64,000 nucleotides of DNA from positions 186,001 to 250,000 of the forward strand of contig NZ_SNZV01000005.1 in NCBI RefSeq assembly GCF_004364125.1, read 5' to 3'. The notes under the pieces are model-generated. The model was given only the letters and a program-made list of their open reading frames with translations, had not been told where the DNA came from and made no database searches. A program made the translations under genes and the position numbers. Shown in pieces: positions 43,775 to 53,047 of this stretch (position 1 is the stretch's first letter; each line of letters starts with the position of its first letter). Source of the stretch: Sphingobacterium paludis. Its GTDB lineage: Bacteria > Bacteroidota > Bacteroidia > Sphingobacteriales > Sphingobacteriaceae.

Positions 43775-44596
43775 TTACTTTAGACGTTGCTTAAAGAAAA
43801 CAAAGTGATGTTCTATGGATTTACTCCAATACTGTGGATTATGGTCACCCGATTGGGTCATGAAAGTTACCGGAATGTTTAAGCTGTCCGCCAAAGATTT
43901 TAATTCCGCCGTAGCCGGATATAAAATATCCTCCGTTCCGCAATCTATTAAAAATTCCTTTTTTGTTTTATGGCGTTTCAAAAGTTCGGAAATGCTATAC
44001 TGATGCCAGTCGTTTTCCAAATGGTTTCCCAACAATCGGGTTAAATCATCCGTTACCCTTGTATTATTGAAGAATGTTAAACTTGCCTTTTCAAAAATAT
44101 CAAAGTCTACGTTCAATCCTCCGCTCGTAGAACCAGCCGAATTGAAATAATCATTGTGAAGCATAAAGTATCGTAAAGCACCGTAGCCACCCATACTTAA
44201 ACCACTGATAAAAATATTTTTGTAGTCAATGCTAAGTGATTGGTGCACTTTTGGCACAAGGTCTTTGAAGAAAAAATCTTCCATCCTCGAACCTTTGTCA
44301 AACGAGCTATTCACATACCATGATACGTAGCCGTCCGGTGTAACGATAACCATTCCATATTGGTCGGCTAACTTCTGTAAGTCAGTTGTCTCTGACCACT
44401 GCTTATAGTTTTCACTATACCCGTGTAGAAGATAGACCAAAGGATATTGTTTTCGGTCGTTATACGTGTCCGGTTTAAACACCAGTACCGTATCGGGTTT
44501 TGACAAATATTCCGATTTCAAAATCCATTTTTCCTGTGCTTGCAGAGAAAGACTTATTGTCCATAAGCCAATCAGTATAAATAATGTTCTGTTCAT
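43775..44596 (-). CDS. Secreted alpha/beta-hydrolase (esterase family)
   Basis: 273 residues from the ATG at 44596. A signal peptide of about 20 residues ends SLQAQ. The nucleophile is Ser134 in ISGLSMGGYG; Asp223 in CGTEDILYPA and His252 in SGDHNPQYW complete the triad. YPLVYLLHGYSENYKQW holds the oxyanion loop. It belongs to the esterase-D/feruloyl-esterase-like group of PF00756. It is divergent from the HxlR gene and starts 2 bp after a palindrome matching the TetR-type operators described here. Confidence 0.88.
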   Translation of the reverse strand: MNRTLFILIGLWTISLSLQAQEKWILKSEYLSKPDTVLVFKPDTYNDRKQYPLVYLLHGYSENYKQWSETTDLQKLADQYGMVIVTPDGYVSWYVNSSFDKGSRMEDFFFKDLVPKVHQSLSIDYKNIFISGLSMGGYGALRYFMLHNDYFNSAGSTSGGLNVDFDIFEKASLTFFNNTRVTDDLTRLLGNHLENDWHQYSISELLKRHKTKKEFLIDCGTEDILYPATAELKSLADSLNIPVTFMTQSGDHNPQYWSKSIEHHFVFFKQRLK

Positions 44597-44597
44597 A

Positions 44598-44618
44598 TTT
44601 TGTAATTTTGTTACAAAA
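44598..44618. promoter_or_regulatory. Palindromic operator before the esterase gene
   Basis: TTTTGTAA-N5-TTACAAAA lies right before the esterase ATG and in the HxlR/esterase intergenic region. It resembles two other palindromes at 46470 and 47101 with 8-bp arms. Confidence 0.55.
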
Positions 44619-44682
44619 TTCAGCAAGCATTTTGTCGTGTGCAATAACGAACAAAATTGTGAGCCACTAAAGGATAATACTT

Positions 44683-45057
44683 ATGCGTAAAGAAAATTCC
44701 ACCAATACCATAAATGAACAGTTCCTTTTTCAAGTCTGTGAATTAAATTCAGCAATCGCAATAATCGGCGGTCGTTGGAAAGCGCAGATTGTCTATTCCA
44801 TTTCGCAGGGAAATAACCGCTTTCATTTGCTGAAAAAGGAATTGCCCAATATTTCGGAGCAGGTGCTGGGCAGACAGCTTAAAGAACTGGAAATCCACGC
44901 CATCATCATAAAAAAGGAAATTCCCGATACAGTGCCTTTGGGGGTAGAATACGTTCTGACCAATAAGGGTTTAGATTTAGTTTCGATTTTGGAAAGCCTT
45001 TGCAATTGGGGCAAACTTTATGCGGACGGCAAAGAAATATCGGCATGCTTGGCGTAG
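44683..45057 (+). CDS. HxlR-family transcriptional regulator
   Basis: 124 residues. The winged-helix motif is IIGGRWKAQIVYSISQGNNRFHLLKKELPNISEQVLGRQLKELEIHAII, shortened here to its core at about 28-72: GRWKAQIVYSI. These regulators often sense reactive electrophiles or quinones. It is divergent from the esterase gene, which it may control. Confidence 0.9.
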   Translation: MRKENSTNTINEQFLFQVCELNSAIAIIGGRWKAQIVYSISQGNNRFHLLKKELPNISEQVLGRQLKELEIHAIIIKKEIPDTVPLGVEYVLTNKGLDLVSILESLCNWGKLYADGKEISACLA

Positions 45058-45133
45058 GTCATTCTATGAAACATAACAATGATCAGGATTCACATCTTGG
45101 TCATTGATTTTTGCTTTTACAGCCACGTTCAGA

Positions 45134-45397
45134 TTATCTTTTATTCCTTATCAACGTAGCTTTCCATATACTCACCTTACGTGGTGCGGCTTCCAATGGC
45201 CCTACTTTTTCCTCATAGGGAACTCTGTATGGTCTTTTTATCTGCACCTCCAAAAACTCCTTTTCATCTGCCCATCTTTCGTAAAGCATATAGCGGGTTT
45301 TATCGTTAGGGTCGCGGTTTGCAATCATCGTAATACAGGTTTCTTCCGAAGCTACACGTTCCAAATGTGGAAGTAGTATAGCTTCAAATTCATCCAT
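45134..45397 (-). CDS. Antibiotic-biosynthesis-monooxygenase (ABM) protein, start uncertain
   Basis: 87 residues from the first ATG at 45397. HLERVASEETCITMIANRDPND and YMLYERWADEKEFLEVQ match the ABM dimeric barrel of YgiN-like quinol monooxygenases. The family's first strand is found in frame upstream (EIIVEFSLKPNV, encoded at 45398-45433) but has no ATG, GTG or TTG before a stop at 45458. So the protein may start at a rare codon such as ATT, or the gene lost its start in a fusion with the upstream SnoaL gene, whose 3' end overlaps this strand. Confidence 0.6.
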   Translation of the reverse strand: MDEFEAILLPHLERVASEETCITMIANRDPNDKTRYMLYERWADEKEFLEVQIKRPYRVPYEEKVGPLEAAPRKVSIWKATLIRNKR

Positions 45398-45420
45398 TAC
45401 GTTGGGTTTAAGGCTAAATT

Positions 45421-46461
45421 CTACAATAATCTCAACTTCCTGTTTATCCGATGTTGTTTATCGGTTTTATTGTTCGCATAGCTGTTATTTAACCTTGTCA
45501 TCCTTATTATGTCTTCAGAAGCAACATCGGGGTCAACATAAATATGTATACGTTTGATTAAATCTCCCTCAAACTCAAAAACATTACAGAACTTACCAAA
45601 GGCTGTAACATTGTCCGGCCACGATTTGCCGTCAATGGTTACGCCCTTTTCAGTACCCTCAACGACAACTGTATTGTTTGAAACCACATAGTTGAAATTT
45701 TCTATATCGTGAGTAAGCCCTTGTAGAAAATCGGACATTGCTACGCCAAACTGTTTGATACCCTCTTTACCCTTGCTATATCCAAACTTTGGAAAGTACA
45801 GTTCCACATCTTCCGTGAACAGGTTGTAGTAACCGCTGTCAAATTCGCGTGCATCAACTTTTCTAAAATATGCCTTGGCATCTTTCCGTTGCTTTTCCTG
45901 TAAGGAAGTACTGTCATGCTCATAGTCAGTTTTGAGCAATGACACAACTTCTTTATCCACGCCTGCATGGTCGGGGTCGACATAGCAGTACATTCTCTTT
46001 ATGCGGTTGCCCTCAAATTCAAACACTGTACAAAACTTTCCAAATGACACTTTATTATCGGGAAAGGCAACTCCCCTATGTATCGCTCCTTTTTCCACAC
46101 CCTCCACCACAACGGTATTATCGGTTACGATAAAATTGAATTTGTCCAACTCAAAAGTGAGGTTGTTAAACAATTTCCTTACCGGTTCACCGAATTTCTT
46201 TACACCTGCCTTGCCCTCGGCGAAGCCAAATTTTGGATAGAATACCTTTACATCTTCTGTAAACAGGTCATAATAACTGTCATCATTGAAATTTCCACTA
46301 TCGATTTTTTCGTAATAGGATTGCGCAACCAGTCGTTGCACTTCCTGTTGTGAATTGTTTACCATAATTACTTCTTTGCTGTTTTTTATGAATTGCTGTG
46401 CATACGCTACATTTGTCGTAATAATTGCGCACATTAAAATTATACTTAGTTGTTTTCTCAT
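45421..46461 (-). CDS. Secreted protein with two SnoaL/NTF2-like domains
   Basis: 346 residues with a signal peptide ending AYAQQ. Two copies of one domain (about 40-180 and 190-330) share the pattern YY.LFTEDV..(F/Y)FPKFG...GK.GVK/IKQFG and WPDN..FGKFC.VFEFEG..IKR...YVDPD, so the protein is a tandem duplication of a SnoaL-like fold. Such domains bind small hydrophobic compounds or act as isomerases or cyclases. The last 20 residues are read over the ABM gene's N-terminal strand in another frame. A TetR-type palindrome lies 9 bp before the ATG. Confidence 0.78.
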   Translation of the reverse strand: MRKQLSIILMCAIITTNVAYAQQFIKNSKEVIMVNNSQQEVQRLVAQSYYEKIDSGNFNDDSYYDLFTEDVKVFYPKFGFAEGKAGVKKFGEPVRKLFNNLTFELDKFNFIVTDNTVVVEGVEKGAIHRGVAFPDNKVSFGKFCTVFEFEGNRIKRMYCYVDPDHAGVDKEVVSLLKTDYEHDSTSLQEKQRKDAKAYFRKVDAREFDSGYYNLFTEDVELYFPKFGYSKGKEGIKQFGVAMSDFLQGLTHDIENFNYVVSNNTVVVEGTEKGVTIDGKSWPDNVTAFGKFCNVFEFEGDLIKRIHIYVDPDVASEDIIRMTRLNNSYANNKTDKQHRINRKLRLL

Positions 46462-46469
46462 AAATTTTA

Positions 46470-46491
46470 TTTTGTAGTGAACGTTACAAAA
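46470..46491. promoter_or_regulatory. Palindromic operator before the SnoaL gene
   Basis: TTTTGTAG-N6-TTACAAAA (one mismatch in the left arm), centred 20 bp upstream of the ATG. Confidence 0.55.
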
Positions 46492-46505
46492 TGTTTCAAA
46501 AAATT

Positions 46506-47084
46506 TTATGCTTTCATTGAGTTTAGCATAAAATCAACCATTTGTTCCACTTCCTTTTTGCTCCCCGATAAAACGTAATGTTTGTGAAATCCGCTAAAAG
46601 ATGAAAGGATAAATCTTGCTACCACTTCGGGTATAATATCACTTACAATCTCTTTTGCCATTTTTGCTTTTTCTATAAGGTCTTTGAATATCCCCTCCAA
46701 AACTTTGGCATTCGCAGTAATCAATTTGCTTATCTCTTTATCGCTATCCCCCAATTCAAAGATTGTACGGATAATAAGGCAGGCCTTTCTGTCCTTTATT
46801 GTTTGGTTCACCACATCATGTACCACATGGGAAAGTACTGCAGAGGGTGAACCGTTATGTTTGATTGCTCCTTGATATTGAGCCGTTTTCATTTGGGCAT
46901 AATTGCCGAGGCACTCAAGAAACAGTTTATGTTTATTCCCATAGGCATTATAGATACTGGTAATGCTAAGTTGCATTACATGCTCAATGTCTTTCATGGA
47001 GGTTGCATGGTAACCTTTTTCCCAAAATAGGTTACGCACTATTTCCAGTTTTTCATTGTAATCAAATTCCTTATTTCTCGGCAT
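46506..47084 (-). CDS. TetR/AcrR-family regulator
   Basis: 192 residues. The N-terminal helix-turn-helix is at about 28-50 (YHATSMKDIEHVMQLSITSIYNAYGNK, shown here only as KDIEHVMQLSITSIYNAY); the rest is helical as in ligand-binding TetR domains. The gene lies just after the SnoaL gene on the same strand and carries a palindrome before its own start, which suggests autoregulation and control of this cluster. Confidence 0.9.
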   Translation of the reverse strand: MPRNKEFDYNEKLEIVRNLFWEKGYHATSMKDIEHVMQLSITSIYNAYGNKHKLFLECLGNYAQMKTAQYQGAIKHNGSPSAVLSHVVHDVVNQTIKDRKACLIIRTIFELGDSDKEISKLITANAKVLEGIFKDLIEKAKMAKEIVSDIIPEVVARFILSSFSGFHKHYVLSGSKKEVEQMVDFMLNSMKA

Positions 47085-47100
47085 GGTTGCAAAGATAGTG

Positions 47101-47122
47101 TTTTGTAACAGTTGTTACAAAA
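47101..47122. promoter_or_regulatory. Palindromic operator before tetR
   Basis: TTTTGTAA-N6-TTACAAAA, a perfect palindrome with 8-bp arms (9 bp with the next pair), 17 bp upstream of the tetR ATG. Confidence 0.65.
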
Positions 47123-47240
47123 TAGCCATTCGGTATTTTACGTACTTGGTCAAATGTTGCCACCAAAAGCCATCCGAAACCGCTTTGGATAAGCCCTTTT
47201 AAATACCCTCTAAATTCGGGCATCACTAAAAATTTTTGTT

Positions 47241-49238
47241 ATGCAGGGAGAAGACGATTTGAGAGGATTAGCCAAAATCATGGCTTTTATGCGTGCTGTA
47301 AGTATTCTTTTGGTACTGATGCACTTTTATTGGTTCTGTTACGGATTCTTTGCCGAACGTGGTTGGACACTGGAAATCATCGGCAAGATACTGACCAATT
47401 TCAACCGTACCGCAGGGCTGTTTGCCCACACACTTTACACCAAGATTTTTGCATTGCTGTTGTTGGTGTTAAGCTGTCTCGGCACTAAAGGCGTAAAGAA
47501 TGAAAAGATAACATGGGCTAAGATTTACACCGCCTTAGTTATCGGCTTTGTGCTGTTCTTTCTGAACACACCATTGTTAGGGCTGTCGGCAGGGGTTGCC
47601 ACATCGCTTTACATCCTTACAACGAGTTTGGGTTATATAGCCTTGCTCATGGCAGGGGTATGGATGAGCCGACTACTCCGCAATAATCTCATGGACGATG
47701 TTTTCAATAACGAAAATGAGAGTTTCCAACAGGAAACCCGTCTGATAGAAAATGAATACTCGGTCAATCTTCCCACAAGGTTTTATTACAAAGGCAAGTG
47801 GAACAATGGATGGGTTAATATCGTCAACCCTTTTCGAGCTTCGATTGTACTTGGTACTCCCGGCTCGGGAAAATCCTACGCCATCGTAAACAACTACATC
47901 AAGCAACATATCGAAAAGGGGTTTGCGATGTATATCTACGATTTCAAGTTTGACGACCTTTCCACCATTGCCTACAACCATTTGCTGAAACACTCCGATA
48001 AGTATAAGGTAAAGCCGAAATTTTATGTTATCAATTTTGACGACCCACGCCGAAGCCACCGATGCAATCCGTTAAGTCCTGCCTTTATGACGGATATATC
48101 CGATGCTTACGAAGCCTCTTATACCATCATGCTTAACCTCAACAGGTCGTGGATTTTGAAGCAAGGGGATTTTTTCGTGGAAAGCCCAATTATATTGCTT
48201 GCTTCAATCATTTGGTTTCTGAAAATCTATGAAAACGGAAAGTATTGCACATTCCCACACGCTATTGAATTGCTGAATAAAAAATATGTAGACGTATTTA
48301 CGATACTCACCTCATATCCCGAACTTGAAAACTATCTTTCGGCTTTCATGGATGCGTGGCAGGGCGGAGCGCAAGACCAGTTGCAGGGGCAGATAGCATC
48401 GGCAAAAATCCCATTGTCACGGATGATTTCGCCACAGCTTTATTGGGTGATGACGGGGGATGATTTTTCTCTGGACATCAACAACCCCCAAGAGCCGAAA
48501 ATCTTGTGCGTGGGCAATAATCCCGACCGCCAAAATATCTATTCGTCCGCTTTAGGGTTGTACAATTCGAGGATTGTAAAACTCATCAATAAGAAAGGAC
48601 AGCTTCAAAGTTCCATTGTCATAGACGAATTGCCCACCATTTATTTTAGGGGTTTGGATTTTATCAGTACGGCACGTTCAAATCGGATTTCGTCACTTTT
48701 TGGCATCCAAGACTATTCGCAGTTGACGAGGGATTACGGCGATAAGGAAAGCAAGGTTATACAAAACTTGGTCGGTAATATCTTTAGTGGACAGGTCGTT
48801 GGAGAGACAGCAAAGACACTTTCTGAACGGTTCGGAAAGGTCTTGCAGAAACGTCAGAGCATCACCATTAACCGCAATGACAAATCCACCTCTATATCCA
48901 CCCAACTGGACACGCTTATACCTGCATCCAAAATATCTACCTTGACACAGGGAATGTTCGTTGGGTCTGTTTCAGATAATTTTGATGAGCGTATCGAGCA
49001 GAAAATATTTCATGCTGAAATTGTCGTGGATAACAAAAAGGTTTCTGCCGAAACCAAAGCCTATAAGAAGATACCGCAGATATTATCCTTTGCCGATGAA
49101 CACGGCAACGATAATATGAAGCAAGTCATTGAAGCCAATTACAGGCAGGTCAAAGCGGACGTTATGCAGATTGTAGAAAGCGAAATGGAGCGGATTAAGA
49201 ATGATCCTAATTTACAGCATTTGATAACCGAAAAATAA
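47241..49238 (+). CDS. mobC: Type IV coupling protein, MobC/TraG-like with YWFCY domain
   Basis: 665 residues. The N-terminus has the HFYWFCYGFFAERGW motif of the YWFCY domain and four membrane segments. The ATPase has Walker A LGTPGSGKSYAI (about residue 204) and Walker B SIVIDELPTIYF. It links the relaxosome to the channel at the inner membrane. In related elements mobA, mobB and mobC are adjacent; here cargo separates mobC from mobB by 3.5 kb. Confidence 0.92.
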   Translation: MQGEDDLRGLAKIMAFMRAVSILLVLMHFYWFCYGFFAERGWTLEIIGKILTNFNRTAGLFAHTLYTKIFALLLLVLSCLGTKGVKNEKITWAKIYTALVIGFVLFFLNTPLLGLSAGVATSLYILTTSLGYIALLMAGVWMSRLLRNNLMDDVFNNENESFQQETRLIENEYSVNLPTRFYYKGKWNNGWVNIVNPFRASIVLGTPGSGKSYAIVNNYIKQHIEKGFAMYIYDFKFDDLSTIAYNHLLKHSDKYKVKPKFYVINFDDPRRSHRCNPLSPAFMTDISDAYEASYTIMLNLNRSWILKQGDFFVESPIILLASIIWFLKIYENGKYCTFPHAIELLNKKYVDVFTILTSYPELENYLSAFMDAWQGGAQDQLQGQIASAKIPLSRMISPQLYWVMTGDDFSLDINNPQEPKILCVGNNPDRQNIYSSALGLYNSRIVKLINKKGQLQSSIVIDELPTIYFRGLDFISTARSNRISSLFGIQDYSQLTRDYGDKESKVIQNLVGNIFSGQVVGETAKTLSERFGKVLQKRQSITINRNDKSTSISTQLDTLIPASKISTLTQGMFVGSVSDNFDERIEQKIFHAEIVVDNKKVSAETKAYKKIPQILSFADEHGNDNMKQVIEANYRQVKADVMQIVESEMERIKNDPNLQHLITEK

Positions 49239-49307
49239 CAAGCCTTTCTTGCCATAAGACAGTTCTTGATTTGATAAATATTTCATATCGTAAATAGAAA
49301 ACCCATT

Positions 49308-49337
49308 GGCTAAATACAACAAATATTAGGCTAATTA
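49308..49337 (+). promoter_or_regulatory. Direct-repeat operator before the siderophore importer
   Basis: GGCTAAATA (49308-49316) and GGCTAATTA (49329-49337) are repeated with 21-bp phase, followed by TATA. The same element occurs before araC. The geometry (two helical turns, same orientation) is that of AraC-family sites. It ends 61 bp before the permease ATG. Confidence 0.6.
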
Positions 49338-49398
49338 TAGACACTAACAAGCCTTCATCTTTAATAATTTTGGAATTTAATTCTTATTCAAAGAAGGA

Positions 49399-50382
49399 AT
49401 GACAAAACTTTATTATTTGAAAAACAAAACTAATGTAATACATATTGTAACGCTATATTTTATCTTATTAGTCGCTACTGCTGCATCACTTCTTATTGGG
49501 GTTAAATCAATATTGCCAAATAGTGTTACATTGCTAAAACACTCAGATCTACAAATACTTATTATAAGTAGAATTCCTCGAACAGTTACACTTATTTTGA
49601 CAGGTGCAGGGCTTTCAATCTGTGGTATTATATTACAGCAACTTTCCCACAATAAGTTTATTTCTCCCACAACATCTGGAACATTGGATTCTGCAAAACT
49701 TGGTATATTATTTAGTTTGTTTTTGTTTCCCCAGTACAGTGTATTTACTAAACTACTGTTTAGTGTTCTTTTCTGTTTCGGCTTTACTTTACTTTTTATT
49801 TTTTCAATTACCAAGTTAGCCAACCGCAATACAGTTCTTATACCCATATTGGGAATAATGTTCGGTTATACACTCAACTCAATAAGTAATCTATTTGGTG
49901 TTGAACTTAACATAGTACAGAATATGGAGAGTTGGATGGTCGGAAATTTCACAAAAACATTGCAGGGGCAATATGAAATAATTTATTTGATGTTGCCTTT
50001 GTTTGTCATATGCTACCTATATGCCCGTAAGTTTACTATAGCATCGATGGGACGAGATTTTTCAACATCTTTAGGAATCAATTATCAAATGGTTGTTATC
50101 ATTGGTCTGATTCTTACTTCTATCATGGTAAGCACAACTATTTTGACGGTTGGCTCATTACCATTCATCGACCTCATAATTCCAAATATCGTAGCATTTA
50201 TACACGGTGATAATGTGCGTAAAAATCTACCTTTTACAGCATGTTACGGTGCTCTGGCATTACTGATTTGCGACATTGTAGGAAGACTTGTCATTTATCC
50301 TTATGAAATACCTGTCAGTATGATTGTAGGGTCATTAGGAGCTGTCATTTTCTTAATTATTCTAACAAATAGGAATCGATGA
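49399..50382 (+). CDS. FecCD-family siderophore ABC permease (YclN-like)
   Basis: 327 residues, about eight to nine hydrophobic segments. SRIPRTVTLILTGAGLSICGIILQQLSHNKFISP is the FecCD-type permease motif; shown here in short as ISRIPRTVTLILTGAGLSI. It is the first of four genes in permease-permease-ATPase-binding-protein order, as in Bacillus yclNOPQ (petrobactin uptake). It overlaps the next gene by 4 bp. Import across the inner membrane of an iron-chelate is the likely role. Confidence 0.85.
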   Translation: MTKLYYLKNKTNVIHIVTLYFILLVATAASLLIGVKSILPNSVTLLKHSDLQILIISRIPRTVTLILTGAGLSICGIILQQLSHNKFISPTTSGTLDSAKLGILFSLFLFPQYSVFTKLLFSVLFCFGFTLLFIFSITKLANRNTVLIPILGIMFGYTLNSISNLFGVELNIVQNMESWMVGNFTKTLQGQYEIIYLMLPLFVICYLYARKFTIASMGRDFSTSLGINYQMVVIIGLILTSIMVSTTILTVGSLPFIDLIIPNIVAFIHGDNVRKNLPFTACYGALALLICDIVGRLVIYPYEIPVSMIVGSLGAVIFLIILTNRNR

Positions 50383-51326
50383 AAAAACTATTGTTCATTT
50401 TGTTGACATTTCTGCTCTTAATTGTGTTAGCATTCCTAAGTTACGATATAGATTTCAGTAACAAATTCGTTGTTGCAGGAAGAATGGAACGTTTAGTAGC
50501 ATTAATTCTTGTAAGTATCAGTATCTCTTACTCTACAGTGGTATTTCAAACTATTTCGGCCAATAAAATTCTTACCCCCTCTTTAATGGGATACGAGTAT
50601 TTGTATGTCTTTTCACAGGTGTTACTTTTATTAATATTTGGTGGCAATAGCTTGTTTTTCAGATCTAAAGAATTAAGTTTCATTTTTGCTTCAAGCATCA
50701 TGATCGTTTATTCCCTAGTTCTCTATAGAGTGTTTTTTAAGAGAAATAAGAAAAATGTATACTTTATTTTACTTATAGGTTTAGTACTTGGGATATTCTT
50801 CAATACTTCGACTCAGTTTTTACAAATGATTATCAACCCAAATGAGTTTGGGTATATCCAAGGTGCTATGTTTTCCTCGTTGAGTAGAATCTCGATAAAA
50901 ACTATTTCAATAGCCATAGTTACGATATTGATTGTCATAATCTATTTATCTCGATTCTTTAAATTTTTAGATATTCTGGTTCTTGGTAGAGAATATAGCA
51001 TGGGACTTGGAGTAGATTATGACAAGATTGCCAGAAATCAGCTTATAGCAATATCAGTACTAATAGCAGTATCCACAGCACTTATCGGACCAATAACTTT
51101 TATAGGTGTATTTATATCTAATATTAGCTATCGATTGACTAACACATATCTTCATCATAGAACCATAACTGTTGCATTTTTTATTACTGCAATGTTCATG
51201 TTGGCGGCTCAATTTGTGATTGAACATATTTTAAATTATAGACACAGCCTCGGGGTATTGATAAACCTCGCAGGAGGACTCTATTTTATTTTATTAATAC
51301 TTCGAACTTTAAGAACTAAAAAATGA
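50379..51326 (+). CDS. FecCD-family siderophore ABC permease (YclO-like)
   Basis: 315 residues, multiple membrane helices. GRMERLVALILVSISISYSTVVFQ and GREYSMGLGVDYDK are FecCD features. It pairs with the preceding permease and overlaps the ATPase gene by 4 bp, so all are translated together. Confidence 0.85.
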   Translation: MKKLLFILLTFLLLIVLAFLSYDIDFSNKFVVAGRMERLVALILVSISISYSTVVFQTISANKILTPSLMGYEYLYVFSQVLLLLIFGGNSLFFRSKELSFIFASSIMIVYSLVLYRVFFKRNKKNVYFILLIGLVLGIFFNTSTQFLQMIINPNEFGYIQGAMFSSLSRISIKTISIAIVTILIVIIYLSRFFKFLDILVLGREYSMGLGVDYDKIARNQLIAISVLIAVSTALIGPITFIGVFISNISYRLTNTYLHHRTITVAFFITAMFMLAAQFVIEHILNYRHSLGVLINLAGGLYFILLILRTLRTKK

Positions 51327-52081
51327 TAAACATCAATTCACTAAGCAAAAGTTATGCAGGCATACCTATTTTGCACGATATAAATTTAGAAATTCCAAAA
51401 GGGAAAGTTATCTCATTAATTGGACCTAACGGAGCTGGAAAATCTACGCTTCTTGTATTAATGGCAAGATTGGCAAAAGCAGACAATGGTTCTATTATTC
51501 TTGATAGTGAAGAGTTATCTAACTATTCATTAGACCAACTTTCAAGAAAAATATCATTTTTAAGGCAACAGAATGTGTTTGATGTGAAGATAACGATCAA
51601 AGAATTGGTTGATTTTGGACGATTTCCTCACAGTAAAGGGCAACTGACTATTCAGGATAATATGAAAATTGAAGAATCTATAAATAAAATGAATCTTCAA
51701 GATATCAAACATGCATATATAGATCAAGTTAGTGGAGGTCAGCTTCAAAGAGCCTTTTTAGCCATGGTAATCGCTCAAGATACAGAATATATACTGCTGG
51801 ATGAACCTTTAAATAATCTTGACATGAAGCACTCAGTAGAAATCATGAATACAACACGATTCCTTGCTGACGAATACGGAAAAACTGTAATTACAGTTGT
51901 CCATGACATAAATTTTGCGGCAAATTATAGCGATTATATAATTGCTATGAAAAATGGTCGTGTATTTTTTCATGGCCCCAATAAATCAGTTATAACCGAA
52001 AAGAACCTAAAAGAATTATTCGATATCGAATTCAAAATAATACAAGATGACAAAGTCATTATTTGCAATTACTATAAATAA
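51323..52081 (+). CDS. Iron-siderophore ABC transporter ATPase (YclP-like)
   Basis: 252 residues. Walker A GPNGAGKST (34-42), Q-loop around FLRQQ, signature VSGGQLQRA and Walker B YILLDEPLNNLD are complete. The FepC-type length agrees with YclP (252 residues). It powers the two preceding permeases. Confidence 0.92.
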   Translation: MININSLSKSYAGIPILHDINLEIPKGKVISLIGPNGAGKSTLLVLMARLAKADNGSIILDSEELSNYSLDQLSRKISFLRQQNVFDVKITIKELVDFGRFPHSKGQLTIQDNMKIEESINKMNLQDIKHAYIDQVSGGQLQRAFLAMVIAQDTEYILLDEPLNNLDMKHSVEIMNTTRFLADEYGKTVITVVHDINFAANYSDYIIAMKNGRVFFHGPNKSVITEKNLKELFDIEFKIIQDDKVIICNYYK

Positions 52082-52114
52082 CAAAAATAATTAATCAATA
52101 ATTTTTTTTATATC

Positions 52115-53047
52115 ATGAAAATTAGATACTTTTTTTTAACACTCTTAGGAGGTCTCAGTAGTTTAATTATAAGCTGCAATAACCATGAAAGCAAAAAAGA
52201 CAAAGTGGATAGTATAACCGTTCAACATGAACTCGGAGAAATAAATGTCTCAACTAATCCGAAAAAGGTTGTGGTGTTTGATATGGGTAGTCTCGAAACT
52301 CTGAATGAACTTAATATACCTGTCGCAGGAATTTGTAAGGATTATGTACCTAAATATCTACATAAATATATTAACGATAAAAACGTCAAAGATGGTGGAT
52401 CCATTTTACAACCTAACTTTGAAATGGTTAGTAAGATTAATCCCGATCTTATTATTATATCTGCCTTGCAAGCAAAAGATTATGAAAAACTTTCTTCTAT
52501 AGCCCCGACATTATATCTCGGCATAGAAAATGGAGACTTTAAGTCATCTATCAAAAAAAATATCAATACTATAGGACGGGTCTTTCAGTTAACTGATCAA
52601 ACTGATCAAATAAATAAAGAATTGGAACACGCTATAAACGAAGCTTCTAAAAAGATTGCTTCTTCGTCGAATAAAATTATGATTCTGCTTTATAATGCAG
52701 GAACTTTTAGCACATTTGGTTCCGATTCCAGATATGGATTTGTCTTTAATGATTTGAAAGCTAAGGCGGCAGATGATTTAAAAGAAGAAGCTATTTATCA
52801 TGGAACTGTGGTCTCAAGTGAGTACATCGCTGAAAAAGACCCTGATGTATTATACATTATTGATCGAAATTCAGTCTTGGGAAATGTGACAAATAGAAAT
52901 GAAATCGAAAACAAGCTTGTTCAACAAACCAGTGCATACAAGAAAAATAAAATTATCTATCTTGACCCTGATGTTTGGTATCTTTCTGGAGGTGGATCTT
53001 ATTCTACCAGGACCATGATAGAGGATATTCTTAAGGGGTATAAATAA
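52115..53047 (+). CDS. Siderophore-binding lipoprotein (YclQ-like)
   Basis: 310 residues. A lipobox near Cys21 (SLIISCNN) gives a lipid-anchored substrate-binding protein. The TVQHELGEINVSTNPKKVVVFDMGSLETL pattern and PDLIIISALQ, GSDSRYGFVFNDL are typical of the FecB/FatB-like binding domain. It lies after the ATPase in the same operon. The ligand is probably a catecholate or related chelate by analogy. Confidence 0.85.
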   Translation: MKIRYFFLTLLGGLSSLIISCNNHESKKDKVDSITVQHELGEINVSTNPKKVVVFDMGSLETLNELNIPVAGICKDYVPKYLHKYINDKNVKDGGSILQPNFEMVSKINPDLIIISALQAKDYEKLSSIAPTLYLGIENGDFKSSIKKNINTIGRVFQLTDQTDQINKELEHAINEASKKIASSSNKIMILLYNAGTFSTFGSDSRYGFVFNDLKAKAADDLKEEAIYHGTVVSSEYIAEKDPDVLYIIDRNSVLGNVTNRNEIENKLVQQTSAYKKNKIIYLDPDVWYLSGGGSYSTRTMIEDILKGYK

